Under the pieces are notes generated by a model that made no database searches, had not been told where the DNA came from, and worked only from the letters and a program-made list of their open reading frames with translations. The position numbers were made by a program, and so were the translations under genes. Shown piece after piece: positions 34,907-46,894 of a DNA stretch of 64,000 nucleotides. Source of the stretch: Diphasiastrum complanatum (lineage: Eukaryota; Streptophyta; Lycopodiopsida; Lycopodiales; Lycopodiaceae). Within the stretch, counting starts at the first letter, position 1, and each line of letters begins with the position of its first letter. The stretch spans positions 62,538,957 to 62,602,956 of the forward strand of contig CM055096.1 of the NCBI GenBank assembly GCA_029204225.1, given 5' to 3'.

Positions 34907-35045
34907 GGGTAGAGGACATTCTACCCAGTTCGACTTTCCAAATTTTTTAGGCTGAGGGCCTAAGCCTGAAAATTTTGGAAAGTCAACCCCCCCTTCCAAG
35001 CCTAAAAATTTTGGAAAGTCGAACCGGGCAGAATGTTCTCTGCCC
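34907..35045. repeat. Foldback inverted repeat, about 47-bp arms
   Basis: Left arm 34907-34953 and right arm 34999-35045 are reverse complements at about nine positions in ten, with core TTCGACTTTCCAAA/TTTGGAAAGTCGAA. The 45-base loop contains a third copy of the GGAAAGTC end. This could be a small foldback or MITE-type element. Confidence 0.75.
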
Positions 35046-36320
35046 ATTGTTGGATTTTAATGCTCAGGACTAAATCCACTCAGTAATGAACATCCCATCA
35101 ACACTCAACGAACTCGACTCCATCGAATTTCGACGTACTCGAATCACTCGACTCCCTCATCAAGTCAAATCAAATTCGATATAGGGAAAAATCGATCCAT
35201 GTACTATCAGACAACTTCAAGGACAACACTGACAGTCCACTTACTTGTACATTAATCACTGAACTACAATCATTAACAAGCCAAGTAAATTTAGAACAAA
35301 GTCTGCACCTTCAGCAGTTAGTGATCAAGTTGGATAATCGGGTTCTTATCATCCAGTTAGTACCGATCAAGCCTCTGAAGCTCTATTTTTGTGCCTCACA
35401 AATGAGCCCACAACTTCATGCTCATGTACTCTACTTTTGATTAACCAAAGAGTGCATTTTGTCCACACTGCTGTTTTTGTTCATTTGAGCATTGTTACGA
35501 CGTGTATACATCTTGACACTTGCTGCTACGCTGACACACTTCCGATTCACAACTGTCTATTGTAAGTTTCCGCTACGAGAATCTCATTCCAGATTGAGGG
35601 AGAGCAAAAAGAGCGGAATTGTAAATGCGATCAAGCTGCAATGAGGCATCGTGAAACTCTTAATTGGCAAGAATTGAGAGAGGGAAACCAATCGCAGGTG
35701 AGATCCAGGCATTATGCCATGTTATACTAGTGAATATGAAGGAATGACATGGGGCTTCTAGTTCAACTTTTCAGAAGTTAGAACCTACCAAGGTCATGGA
35801 CACTTGGAGCGGCATCTCAAGGTGAAAATCGACGATGGTATTGTCAGATTTGGTGGTTGTGGTTGCTTCACATGCTTTTGCAAGGGATAAACATCACAAT
35901 TGGAAAGACATTTATACTAGCTTGTTATTGGCGGCAATACAATAATGGCAGTCACAAGGTGAATGATGTTAATGATAAGGTCAGTTGGATGAGCCAAAGA
36001 GAAAAGTAAGCAAGCAAATCTAGTAGCTTGGGGAGTTTACCTGTATATAGGCTAAAATGCCACATAGAGGCCAACAGTGAAATTCATGCATTTATCAGAT
36101 CTATGCCATGTGGCGTCCCCATGCAAAGGGGACCTTTGCTTGTATATGTATAGGCTTTCTCTATAATAAAGATGCTTTTGCTTTGTAAGCTCTTTTGCTT
36201 GATGTGAGCTCCTCCATCACTCTGTTACTTGTGGATGTTGTTTATGGTTTCAATGGTTGGCAATCAGTCAGTGATTTCATCTCTAATCTTCACTCTCCAC
36301 TAGATCGGAATTTCCGCATA
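35046..36320. other. No gene recognised; promoter-like patch
   Basis: Near 36140-36175 TATATGTATAGGC followed by AATAAAG looks like part of an LTR or promoter, but no partner copy or primer site was found. Confidence 0.3.
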
Positions 36321-36325
36321 GAATG

Positions 36326-36650
36326 TTAACTCTCTTGCATTGGCATTTGCTCTTTTTCCATACATCCAACTTGGTTAGAAACAACACAAGCATCAAGTTT
36401 GAACAATTTACCTTGCCTTTTCTCTTTTGCAATCAATTCATCTTCTCTCTTGATCAAACAAGTATCACCACCAAATTCCACCTTGAATCCCTTATCAAGT
36501 GATTGACTCACACTAAGAAGGTTCTTAGTAGTAGAAGGAATGAACAAAACATATCTTGAATTCACATTCCTATTAGTAGAAAGGAAAATAGGAATTGTGC
36601 CAATCCCTTTCACCAATTTTGGAGAATCCATTTTAGAAAATCTAGCAGGA
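36326..36650 (-). pseudogene. Copia protease/pre-integrase remnant
   Basis: A 101-residue minus frame matching the segment after the Copia protease: VKGIGTIP, VLFIPSTTKNLLSVSQSL, FKVEFGGDTCLI and GKLFKLDA. It is the counterpart of 4560-4250 in element B. Flanking parts of the element are missing. Confidence 0.7.
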
Positions 36651-37210
36651 GATGAGGCTTACTCCTTTTTCCATTAAGGGAACTCTTGAATCCAAAAGGG
36701 CCTTTTGTAAACATGCTTTTTTTTACTTTTCAAAGGTTTTATGTCCACATGGCCAAATGGTGTGTTTCCATGTGTGCTAGACCGTAACGGTAGTGGCCCA
36801 ACTTCAATTTTGGACAGCCAATTTTGAGATAAACCAATTACACTAAAATTCAAAATGAAGTGGTTGGGAAACCCGAGGCCATGTCCTCACGCATATTTGT
36901 CGCGTCGCGTCATGCCTCGCCATTGGAAGGCAGGTGGAGTGAGCACATGTGGAGGAGGAAAATAGAATGCCTCTAGTAAAAGAAGTGTAGCATCTCTTTT
37001 CACCATTACGTAGATTATGAAAAACTGCACACTTTTTCTTTTTGGATCACTTCAATCTGAGGCACGGTTAAAAAGTTATGGAAGTTTGAAAATTGATACC
37101 CTACTTGATATTGGAGCCAAGCGACCAATGACCTATTCACACTGAACATAATGCTCTGGTCACGTGGCTGAGATATTGTAGCATCTATTTAAACGATTGT
37201 GTAGAATGTC
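36651..37210. other. No gene recognised
   Basis: No frame or repeat stands out. Confidence 0.4.
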
Positions 37211-37824
37211 TAGTGTAGGTCGGATTTGAGTTAGATAGGTTCAATTATGATGACATGCAAATGTTTAGATAGCATGCAAAGTTTTACTGTGTGCATGCAA
37301 GCCACATGCAATCAGTGCATGCAACATGCAAAGTAGTTTCTGTGATCTACACATGTCTAGGCAGTTTTATGAGTAGACATGCAGTACATGCAACATCCAT
37401 GCATGCAATTACACATGTGGATTTCTGGTAGGTGAATTAGTTCAGTTAAGTGGACTTTCCATGCAACTCCACTGTAGGAATTCGAGTCTCTCTCATGTAG
37501 GGAAAGTTGGGCGTGTTTTTCCATATTGTGAATATTGAGATTTTGGTGTTTTGGACTCATTCTCTTTCTACCCGAGTTTTCTATGTATGATTTTCTCTCT
37601 CTACCCGAGAGCAGTCTCTTTTTCCCATACAAAACACTTAGAATTATTTCTGACATTTTTTTCTCATAGTGAAGAGTTAGATTTTTTCATCAGATGTATG
37701 CCATTGTGCACTTGCCTTAGATTTTTCAAGCATATTGTTCTTTGATCAATCTTGTGCAATCACAACACCCCAGTACGATCTTGTAGGGTGTGTGGTGAAG
37801 TTCACACGTGTTAAAAACTTCATA
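37211..37824 (+). repeat. Partial LTR (H), CATGCA-rich, Copia D family
   Basis: Reverse complement of the LTR at 55875-56607, from about its 118th base to its end (AACTTCATA here, AACTTCACA there). The first 250 bp hold eleven CATGCA motifs. Its right end is followed directly by a Copia integrase-linker fragment beginning GAAAC. Confidence 0.8.
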
Positions 37825-38170
37825 GAAACAAGGAGGATAAATGATCCAAGATGATGGATCATGGTTGGATGCTTATCCACCAAGGAGGCCTATAAAGCCA
37901 TTATACTCTCTATTTCAAAAGTGATTAAGAGCCAAGAAGTCATATTTTATGAAGATCTACATTCAATCTTGGAAGGGGCCGAGCCCAAGGCATCTCAAAT
38001 CATATCTATTGAGGATTATCAAGATGTGAAGGGGTCCAGGTTTGAGGAGGAGCCTCCTCAACATATGATTTCAAGGGGATCTTCAAGATGGAGAGCCAAG
38101 TCCTTATGGCTCATCTTTTATGGTAAAGAGAGGCAATTTTCAGGTGGTACTCACTTTAACATTCTCACTT
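37825..38170 (+). pseudogene. Copia integrase-RT linker fragment (H)
   Basis: Starting at 37825 the frame (one stop, then ATG at 37861) reads ETR-R-I-N-D-P, then IMVGC, EVIFYEDLHSILE and RFEEEPPQ, matching element F at about 47270-47530 (ETRKRDDP, IMVGY, DVIFHEDQKYILE, RFEEESPQ). Homology fades after about 38170, before the RT proper, although the frame stays open to 38649. Confidence 0.75.
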
Positions 38171-38649
38171 ATGCTTCTCTTCCATTGCTTGATGCACTAT
38201 CTTGCTTTATTGAAATTTCTACATCTCAAAGTTCAAGAGTGGCAATACTAGTTTTGTATATTGCCTATTATATGGACATTTTTCTTGTCATTAAAGGCTT
38301 AGATATGTTTCCAAAGTTCTTTGAAAGCAAGAGATTGTGTTATCAAAAGTATGCTCTTGGATCTTGTAAGAGCAAGATTGAGTTTGATACTCATAGTTTA
38401 AAAAATCATGTTTTTACATATTTTGAGACAATTTATAAACTTCTCTTGAGATTAAGTGAAGCATCCAAAGAGGACACTTACATCCTTGAGCAAGTGTTTA
38501 GTCTCAAAAGGATCAAGATTGCATTTGATTTCAAGATTAGATCCATGATGGATCCATTTGCTATGATGGGTCCTTTTGCTGGTTTTCTACTTCATATACA
38601 TACAAAAGGATCCACTCAAAAAGTTTCACAAACTTCTCAAATGATCTAG
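38171..38649 (+). other. Open continuation of the linker frame, no family
   Basis: About 160 codons without a stop (for example VLYIAYYMDIFLVIKGLDMF and EASKEDTYILEQVFSLKRI). It is hydrophobic and lysine-rich. I recognise no domain; it occupies the place of the Copia RT. It could be unrelated sequence read through by chance. Confidence 0.3.
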
Positions 38650-39544
38650 TGTGAAGGATTTCAGATCATTCAAGATCCAATCCATGTCCTTGACCTTTGG
38701 TTACAATAAGGAGCAAACCAACAATCCTACCAATGTAGAAAAACTAGCATCTACACACAAAATGAGATGCAAACTCTAAGAGATATTGATCAAACATGAA
38801 CCAAAACATAAAAGATGTTTGCTTTCCATACAATTACAGTACCCTACTATATTTCACACGTGTGAAACCAAAAATAGCAATAAATGATCATTCTACACAT
38901 AGAATTGCAAGATAACATCATGAGAGTGCACCAATGAGTAGTAGAACCCAGAGAGAACCATGTATAATGATGAAATGAGAGAGAGAAGAGAGAAGATGTG
39001 TCTCTTCATGAGTTACATCCTTTTATAGAGTGTCCAAACCCTATTTGGCCACTTGGATTTTCCTCCAAAATGTAAACCCTACTATTTTTGGTCTAGATTC
39101 AATGTACCCAAAGTTCAAATTTGAATCTCTCTCAAACTTGACTACCAACTTTTCCACACTTTCAAAAAGTGTTTATTGAATATATTTTAAACTAATATAA
39201 CTTCAAAAAGTTTCTCTCTAAGTCTAGAATGAGTTTTGGTCTCTTATTGACAATTTACCAAAATATGACTAAACTAGACTAAACTAGTTGAAATCTCTCA
39301 CATCTAGTACCTTTCCAAACTATCTTTTTGAGGAAGAGTGTGAAAAATTGGCAAAAATCTAGCTTGGAAATTTTATGTCTTTTATGTTTGTGAGTATATT
39401 TCACATGTGTGGAGCATGTTCCCACATGTGTAAAATAGTTTATCATAGCTTTAGGGGTTTCATAAAGTTTTATGTCAAGCTTCTTTGTGTAGAGTTGTGA
39501 TAGGGCCAAAAATTGGCATAGATGGCAAATTGGCAAAATCCACA
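38650..39544 (-). repeat. Probable solo LTR, Copia C-like
   Basis: Begins TGTGAAGG and ends CCACA; the internal order resembles the LTR at 27722-28377 (GATC-rich start, GAGAGA tract, CACATGTGTG near the end). The minus strand has a good TATA box, CTATAAAAGG, near 39022. No primer site or target duplication was found. Confidence 0.4.
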
Positions 39545-39674
39545 TGTAATGCCTCTATTGAGCCAAAAGTGAGTCATGATGCAATATCGAGCTAGATAGG
39601 CACATGAATAGGGTTTTGACACTTGTAATAAAGTAATTTGATGAGTGATGGAGTCAAAGGTCAGTTTTGGTCAA

Positions 39675-39830
39675 GGGGTCTTATAGGAATTAAGAACTCT
39701 TCGGGGTTCAACAAGATTAAGGAGGTGATGATTAGGGGTCCAATAGAATTGAGGAGGCTATGATTCGGGGTCCAATAGAATTGAAGAGGCTATGATTAGG
39801 GGTCCAATAGCATGCAAGGAGGGATCTCCA
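39675..39830. repeat. 32-bp tandem repeat, four to five units
   Basis: GGGGTYCAAYARRATT-type units start at 39703, 39735, 39767 and 39799, with a weaker unit at 39675. Units share the GAGGAGGCTATGATTAGG-like second half. Confidence 0.85.
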
Positions 39831-39834
39831 CAAA

Positions 39835-40695
39835 CTCTATAGGTACTTCTCCTTATGATCATTATGTAAATGTAAGCTTAAAAGTCTGGAATTCATCCGA
39901 ATAGATTGAGTAGGCTGCTCGGATCAGGCTCTCGCTCTGCTAGTCATGGAAGTGAGTCAAATCAAATACAAGGTTTGTGAGAATATCCTTGGCTAGGATC
40001 AGCTGCTCGGCGTAATTTTTGAGACAAATCATAAAAATGTTCTCTGAATAAGGCCTAGGGAGTTTACGACGATGCAGAGATAGCAAGGAATCATGGGAGG
40101 CCATAGTAGAAATAATTTTAGATTGCTCTGATAAGTTTGAAAATTCTGAAAATTTTTGGCTTGAACTTGAGAGCAGGAATCTAAAATGAATCCGTGGAGA
40201 GAAGGGTGGAGGTCTATATATAGACTTTTTTGGTCAGGAATTCGCAACTCCTCCCACAAATCGTCCTCAATGTCCACGATTTTGTAATGATAGTCGTGAA
40301 TTTTGAGACAGTGTTCTGAGGGCCGGCAAATTCCTATAAGTGATTTTTGTGTCTCAAATAGAAAAAATTGACTGACAGTACAAAAGAGTGTCTGATCAGA
40401 ATTCGCAAGTTACAAAAAAATCGTAAAGATTTTTCTAAGCTTCAGTGAATTGTCTGCGAATTCTAGAAGTCAGTGTTTGATGCAAAAAAACTAACTTTTT
40501 TCCATTCTGGAAAGTGTGTCTCTGAGATAGAATTCGTCGAGGGTAAAAATGAATCGTGCAATGTAAAAAATGGGTTAGGCGAATTCTATCTGAGATGGTG
40601 TGAGAAAATTCTTCTAAAAATAATGACTTTTGTAGTTTTCTCAGAGAAAGACTGTTTGTATGCCTGATCTAATAGTATCTTGATGGTGTGAACAA
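39835..40695 (-). other. Possible Gypsy J 3' flank, no gene
   Basis: Lies left of element G, which is inserted just past the integrase end of Gypsy J (52589-53691). A minus-strand TATA-like TCTATATATAGAC sits near 40213. It may be J's 3' untranslated region or LTR; no pair was found. Confidence 0.3.
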
Positions 40696-40700
40696 GAAAG
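40696..40700. repeat. Target site duplication of Copia G, left
   Basis: GAAAG directly before the 5' LTR, repeated at 52584-52588 directly after the 3' LTR. Confidence 0.7.
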
Positions 40701-40974
40701 AGTTAGAATCTAAGTAGAATCATTGTGCTACTGTAATGTGGGTCCTATCAGTTGATAAGGATCAGTTGGCCTCGCCACGAGGCAAGTCGATGAGACACGC
40801 GTCCCGTCAACGACAACCTGGGTCATCCATGGGTTGCCTGAGTGAACAACTATATGTACAGTGTAATTTCATTTTGAAAAATACAGTTGCTATGTGAGCT
40901 TGTTGTGGAGAGTGTTTTCTGTCTGTGTTACTGTGTAGCATGATCTGTGTTCCTGTTCAAAGCAAATTCTAAGT
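40701..40974 (+). repeat. 5' LTR of Copia G
   Basis: 274 bp from AGTTAGAATC to ATTCTAAGT. About nine of ten bases match 52317-52583. The imperfect inverted tips are AGTTAGAAT/ATTCTAAGT. Confidence 0.85.
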
Positions 40975-40987
40975 TGGTATCAGAGCC
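40975..40987 (+). promoter_or_regulatory. Primer-binding site of Copia G
   Basis: TGGTATCAGAGCC immediately after the LTR; a perfect initiator tRNA-Met type site. Confidence 0.9.
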
Positions 40988-42279
40988 GTACAAGGAGTGT
41001 ACACAGTACAACATCGCCGTTGAAGAGAGCTTTAGGAGAATTGTCTTTTGAGAGTTCGTGGTCTATGACGGGTTGAAGACAGAAGGAGAAGCACTGATGT
41101 AGAGAGTTTAGCACACAGAAGCTTGGTGAGCTTGAGATTGTGTGAGAATTCAGAGACAGGGGTTGTCGGCTGAATTAGAACCTCAACAAACAGAATTTTG
41201 AAATTCCGAAGCAGACTATTTGGTGTTTGCAGTCAGTGTGCATTCAATCAGATACCGTTTGACAAAGAGATTGAAGCATCAGATTTCCAGTAGTAGGGCG
41301 ACCTCAGAGCAAGAGGATAGGCCTGTCAGAACACTGTGAATTGGAAGCCAAGAATAGATTTGTGTGAAAAATCCTGGTCTGGGATTTGGGAGCACAAAAT
41401 CAGATATTTCTCTCCATTCTGAACTGTTTTGGAAGCTGTGAGAATCTAGAGGAGGCGCGTTGATCAATTCTATAAGGTCTGAAGTGGCCGTGGATAGCCG
41501 CGCTTCATTCATGGAGAAATAAAGAATTCTCTGAGGGCAGCCATAGCTACAAACCTTGGAAGAAAAGAAGAAGGAGAGCTCGGACAACTCGCGCACGACC
41601 ACCATGAGGGAGACCAGAGCGTTTCCAGGGCGCTAGCAGTTTGAGGAGGAGGACAAAACACGCAGATCAAGTTAAGTCTGTTGGATAAGGAACTATCAAG
41701 ATCGACGGCTGAGATTGCGCTACCCAGGAGGGATATCCACAGTTGGATCAAAATCGACCATTGGATGGAGTCTGAAGGGTTGTTGAAGAAGGCTAAGAGG
41801 ATTTGAAATAAATATAGCCATTTAACTTCAATAAAAATTTTCACATTGAAAGTTGAGTTGGGTCGCTTCACAAGTGAAGTGTGAAGTTTCTTCAAGGTGA
41901 AGAAACAGTTCAAAAATAAGGAAAATCCCTATTTCTGGGTCCTTTGTCCGTTTTGACCCAAACGAAAGGCTATAACCTCCAAACAAAGGGCACCCGGACT
42001 GTACTTGCAAGTACAATACAGCAAAATAGAGTGATTGCAGTGGAGAAAGTGATCTGAGTGTGCCAAAAGTGATTTCACCATTCCACTGGGCACGTAGTTG
42101 GGAGTTGACAACTGAGTGCATTTCTGAAGGCGACGCCAATTTGGCTTTCAAATTGGTAGAAAAGCGGCGAGTGGCCTGGTAAGGGAAAAAGTGCAGGTCA
42201 TTATTTTCAACTTCTGACATCACTGTTGGCCTCGACATACTGCTTTTAGCCTACGACAGAAGTTTCAAGCAGTTTTGCA
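40988..42279 (+). other. Copia G leader
   Basis: Non-coding 1.3 kb between primer site and gag; only short antisense frames occur. Confidence 0.6.
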
Positions 42280-43343
42280 ATGGCAAACATGGGAGAGTCC
42301 ATTTTGAGTGACAGTACCAAATTGGACGGGATTTCCAACTATGTAGTGTGGAAATTCAAAATGAAAAACATACTGATGGAGAAAGACGTGTGGGAAGTCA
42401 TCACAAGTGATGAGAGAAGGCTGTCAAATGAAGCGGATATCAAAGTGTTTGACAAAAAGATGAGGAAAGCTTTGACCTTCATTAACTTGTCAGTGAAGGA
42501 TCACATCATTACCCACATTTGTGATGCTGTTACACCCATACAGGCATGGGATGTGCTAAAAGAGCAATTTGAGACGCCAAATCTATCAAGAATCATGTTT
42601 CTGAAGTCAAAGCTGAATAGTGCCCAAATGGAACAAGGAGAGCACATTCAGACGTACATGACCAGAATCAAGACAATGAGTGATGAACTACATTCTATTG
42701 GTGAGCGCATATTGATGTGGAGCTGGTGCACAATGCATTGTGCGGCATTGCAAAAGCCTATCAGATGTTTGTGAGTGGAATAGCATCAAGAGAAAGACTG
42801 CCAATCTTTGACGAGCTCATAGGAATCTTGATGCAGGAAGAGCAATGGCGAGAAATGGTGAAAGCTAGACGTCAAAATACTGACGATCAGGCACTTGCGA
42901 CACGCCAAAAACAAGGCAAGGGCAAGGGCATGAATAAGTCTAAACAGCAATTTGCCAAGTCTCAAAAAGATGAGGGATCTTCTAGTAAGACCAAGAAGAA
43001 AGACAAGTGCTTTCATTGTGGTAAAAAGGGCCATTGGAAGAGTGAATGTCACAAATTCCTGGCAAAACAAGGCAAGGGGAAACCAAAACAAGCAGGTAAC
43101 CTTGTCGATGAGGGTGAGATTGAAGACTCTAGCATCTTCATATCTACATTGTCATCTAATCAAGATGATCAAGCGTGGTATATTGACTCGACAGCCACAA
43201 GATACATGACAGGAAACAAGAATTGGTTTAGTAGCTTGAAAGTGTTGGATAATGGAACATCCGTTTCACAAGCAAATGGCGATGTGTGCAAGATCAAGGG
43301 GATAGGCACCGTTTCAATCATCTACCTGATGGCAAAAGCATGA
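42280..43343 (+). pseudogene. Copia G gag, zinc knuckle and protease start, frameshifted
   Basis: Gag starts at 42280 (LDGISNYVVWKFKMKNILMEKDVWE, the usual plant Copia signature) and stays open to about 42710, where the frame shifts; it continues from 42717 as LVHNALCGIAKAYQMFVSGI. A CCHC knuckle CFHCGKKGHWKSEC lies at 43008-43049. The protease site WYIDSTATRYM (about 43178-43205) has D-S-T where D-S-G is usual. A second shift near 43300 moves the rest to the next frame. Confidence 0.85.
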
Positions 43344-44058
43344 TGATCAGGGAGGTACTTTACGTACCAGGTTTGAAGAAAAATCTACTTTCTGTTGGAG
43401 TTATTATTGATCAAAAGTTGAAAGTAGAATTCGCCCATGATCGTTGCTTTGTGAAGGATGTGAACCAAAAGTTCAAAGTTATTGCGGATGGAGTAAGGGA
43501 GCCCAATACAAAATTGTACATGCTGAATGCTACAATCAAGGGGTAACATGGACTCATATCGTCCATTCCATCCCAAACTGAGTTGTGGCATAAGAGGCTT
43601 GGTCACTTGAACCTAGAAAGCCTCAGTTTGATGAGAAAATTGGAGATAGTAACAAGATTGCCTACCATAGAAGACCACTTGAAATCGATGTGCGAATTAT
43701 GTGTATATGGGAAGTAGCATTGAGAGAAGTTCAATAAAGATGGTGTTGCAAGAGCAACGAACATCCTGGATTTAATCTACACAGATTTATGCGGGCCTAT
43801 GAGGACCATGTCCTTAGGTAAAGCCTTCTATTTCATGACCTTTATTGATGATATGTCACGTAAGACGTGGATCTACTTCTTGAAGAAAAAATCGGATGCA
43901 TTTGACAATTTCAAGAGCTTCAAAGCATTGGTCAAAAATCAAACAGGTAGGAAGATCAAAGTCCTAAGATCAGATAGTGGAGGTGAGTACAAGTCTAATG
44001 ACTTCAATGATCTTTGTGATCAATGTGGGATCAAAAGAAAATTTACGCAAGCTCACAC
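43286..44058 (+). pseudogene. Copia G protease end and integrase, first part
   Basis: Continues with VLYVPGLKKNLLSV, then the integrase zinc domain (LWHKRLGHLN and CELC, about 43585-43710). The core follows: Asp in IYTDLCGP (about 43780) and Asp in RSDSGGEY (about 43970). Stops occur at 43544 and 43716. At 44058, in the QAHT segment, it is cut by the 5' LTR of element F and resumes at 49956 with PTLNGVAERKN, which supplies the catalytic Glu. Confidence 0.85.
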
Positions 44059-44837
44059 TGTTAAAATTGAAAACCAATCCATATTGATTTCTTGGCTTTC
44101 TACAAATGTTGTACCATGCAAGTATGTAGCTCATTAATGCAAAATGCCAAGTTTGGCCTACATAGAACTCGAGCTACATGGTTATGTATTATCTAGTTTG
44201 ATAAATGCAACTTGCATATAGTTTGTAGACATAGAATTAGCATGATTATGCTTGTAGAAACTCGTGGCAACTCACATGCATTAATCGTAAGTGATCCATA
44301 GTGACATGCAAGGCATGCACAAAGTTTAATGGACACATGCATGATGATTTGGACATTTCTAGTTAGAACTAGTACACTTGTAAAAATTTGGTAGAATTTC
44401 ATGCATGACAAGTGACAAATGTCACATAGACTCTAGATGTCACTTTAGATGTCATTTTGGAATGGATAGATATGGTTCTACCTCGAGCTACCCTCCATAA
44501 ATATGTGTAGCTCTCCACACAATGTATGATGAAGAACCAAAGTTTTGTAGCTATCTCATGCCATTTTGGATCTAAACAAATATTGCTTGTTATCTCTCTA
44601 GCTTTCTCTCTCTAACTCGTGTTGAGACTAATGCTCATACACTGAAATCTTGTATTTTTATTCATTCTTTGATTCATTGCTATTATATTCTGTTGATTAG
44701 CATGCTAAGCCATTTCTTCTGAACTAGATTTTGTTAATCAGTCTAGAATCAGGTTATAGTGCCAATCACAAAGCTTAATTAAGATCAGTCACTCTTGTGG
44801 ACATTCCTCGCATGTGTGAATTCTGGAAATTTTGTCA
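44059..44837 (+). repeat. 5' LTR of Copia F
   Basis: 779 bp, TGTTAAAATTG to TTTTGTCA. A TATA-like CCATAAATATG lies near 44498. Confidence 0.9.
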
Positions 44838-44850
44838 TGGTATCAAAGCC
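44838..44850 (+). promoter_or_regulatory. Primer-binding site of Copia F
   Basis: TGGTATCAAAGCC directly after the LTR; one change from the perfect initiator tRNA-Met site. Confidence 0.85.
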
Positions 44851-45605
44851 ACATTAAGCTTTGCATGCTAACAACTCTGATTGTACAAGAAACTGAGAGC
44901 TAAATCAAGCAAAAAAGCAGTTTTGCACTTTTTCTAACCTTTCTCTGAAGTGTATTTGGATCAAATCGGACTTGAACTGAATTTTTAGACCTCAATTGAG
45001 ATAGTACAAAATTCTGGAATTTCGCACGTGTGAAAATCAGGGTTTTTCAGTCCCTTTGTTCTCCTTACTTTTAGATCCAAAGATAGCAGTGTTATAGCTT
45101 GATGGAAAGCATTTGATCTGTACTTTCCATAGAAATTGAAATCAAATCGATCTGATATTTCTAGCAAGAGTTATAAGCTCTTAAAGAGGATAGGGATAGG
45201 TCCAAAATACGAGTGACAGCATTTTGATTTGATTCAATTATACTTTGTTCTGAATCCATTGTTTTGAGCATCCAACACAAGAAACTGTAGATCAAGACTG
45301 AGTTTGAAGTATTTGAACACCCTTTGAGCCTTCTGAGTGTCAATAGTGTTTTCTTTTGAAGCATTTCACATGTGCCAAAAGTGGAATTCAGACCAGCCAA
45401 AGTGTCTCAAACCACTTTTTGTGTATGATCTAGAAAACTTGTCTTGTGGAATATTTGAGATTCATCTCAAATATAGTTGCAAGTGTTTCACATAGAAGGT
45501 AGTTCAACCGTGAAATTACCTATAGTGAAGAGAGCAGCAACTCTAAGTCTGATAGGAACAAGCTCAAACATATCTCAATCCAATAACTAAGAAGTCTTCA
45601 TTATA
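44851..45605 (+). other. Copia F leader
   Basis: 0.75 kb between primer site and gag, no conserved frame. Confidence 0.6.
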
Positions 45606-46474
45606 ATGGCATCTCATGGAGGATATCTTCTAGAAGCCAGTGAAAGACTAAACACTTCTAATTACTCAATTTGGAGGTTAAGAATGGAGTCTGTTTTGAT
45701 TCTCCAGGATGTTATGGATATTGTGCTTGGTGTTGAGGAGGAGCCTCAAGCACAGGTTGAAATTCCTAAATATAAGAAGAGAGCTAGAATGGCTCTACAT
45801 TTCATTAAGATGAATGTATCTAATGAAATTTTGAGAGAGATAGGATTTGCACTACAGCCAAAGAAGCTTTGGATGCACTAAAGACCATCTACGGAGCAGA
45901 GAATACTTCTAGAATACTCACTCTTAGGAATCAGATTTTTCAAAGTTTCCAAAGAAGTGAAGAGAGTGCATCTAACTATGTTCTGAGAGTTAAAGATTTA
46001 CATAGAGAACTTTCATGTGTTGGTGTTACCATTAACCAAGCTGAGCTAGTTCAAGTCATACTAAATGGCTTGAGAGATGACTATGATAATCTTGTTCAGT
46101 CTTTTGCTATTAAGGAGGAGTCACCTAATCTAGAAACTCTCCAAGGAATTCTTATTTCTGAAGAACCTAGACAAAGCCATAAACTCTCCAGGATGAACAA
46201 ACTTGAACATGGTGGAAGTGACAAAGCCCTCTTTGTCAAAGGCAAGCAGAAAGGAAGGAGTAAGAACCAATTCTCTCAAGCATACAACAAAGACAAAGCT
46301 AAAGATCGAGATCAAGATGGTGAAGAGGATGAAACATCTCATTTATCTAACTCAATAACCAAGAAGAAGAAAGTGAAGTGCTTCTTCTGTGGCAAAAAGG
46401 GGCACTATGCCCTTAATTGCTTTAAGAAGAAAAACCAACTCAAGCAAGCTAATCTCTCCAAAGAGATTAAATAA
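45606..46474 (+). pseudogene. Copia F gag and zinc knuckle, one frameshift
   Basis: Gag opens at 45606 (YLLEASERL, NYSIWRLRMES, KYKKRARMALHFIKMNVSNEIL). The frame shifts near 45855-45880 and continues from 45869 to 46474 with NTSRILTLRNQIFQSF, LVQVILNGL and LVQSFAIKEE. The CCHC knuckle CFFCGKKGHYALNC is at about 46380-46423. A single TAA at 46472 separates gag from the in-frame protease. Closest relative in the window is the gag of element E. Confidence 0.88.
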
Positions 46475-46894
46475 GATTCTATTGCAAGTGACGGAGAAGG
46501 ATCACTTATGGTGTCCAGTTTTTCTTCATCACCTTTCAAGAAAGATGGAGTCTGGTACATAGACAGTGGAGCCTCTTCACATATGTGCTATTCAAAGGAG
46601 TCATTTGACTCAATCTTACCTTTCAAAGGACTCAAGAGATCTATTTACATAGCTAATGATCATGAGTGTCCAATAGAAGGAATTGGCAACATTCCATTGA
46701 AACTTGCTTCTTCAAAAGTTCTTGCACTTTCTAACTCATACATTCAGATGTACATTTTTCCTCTTCTAAAGGTATTGGTGGTGCAACATGTTTTGTCACC
46801 TTTATTGATGACTTTACTAGATACACTTGGTTGTATCTACTTTCTTCAAAGGCTATGGTTTTTAATCACTTCCTTATCTTCAAAGCTTATGTAG
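46475..46894 (+). pseudogene. Copia F protease and deletion junction
   Basis: The protease active site WYIDSGASSHM (about 46553-46585) is intact and followed by IEGIGNIPLKL. Near 46760 the pre-integrase segment breaks off and joins, out of frame, to the integrase core (CFVTFIDDFTRYTWL in another frame). The integrase zinc domain and first catalytic Asp are therefore lost. Confidence 0.8.

Noticed and set aside
41828-42238. 136-residue minus frame in the Copia G leader
   Set aside because: Antisense to a non-coding leader, no motif, overlapping another random frame.
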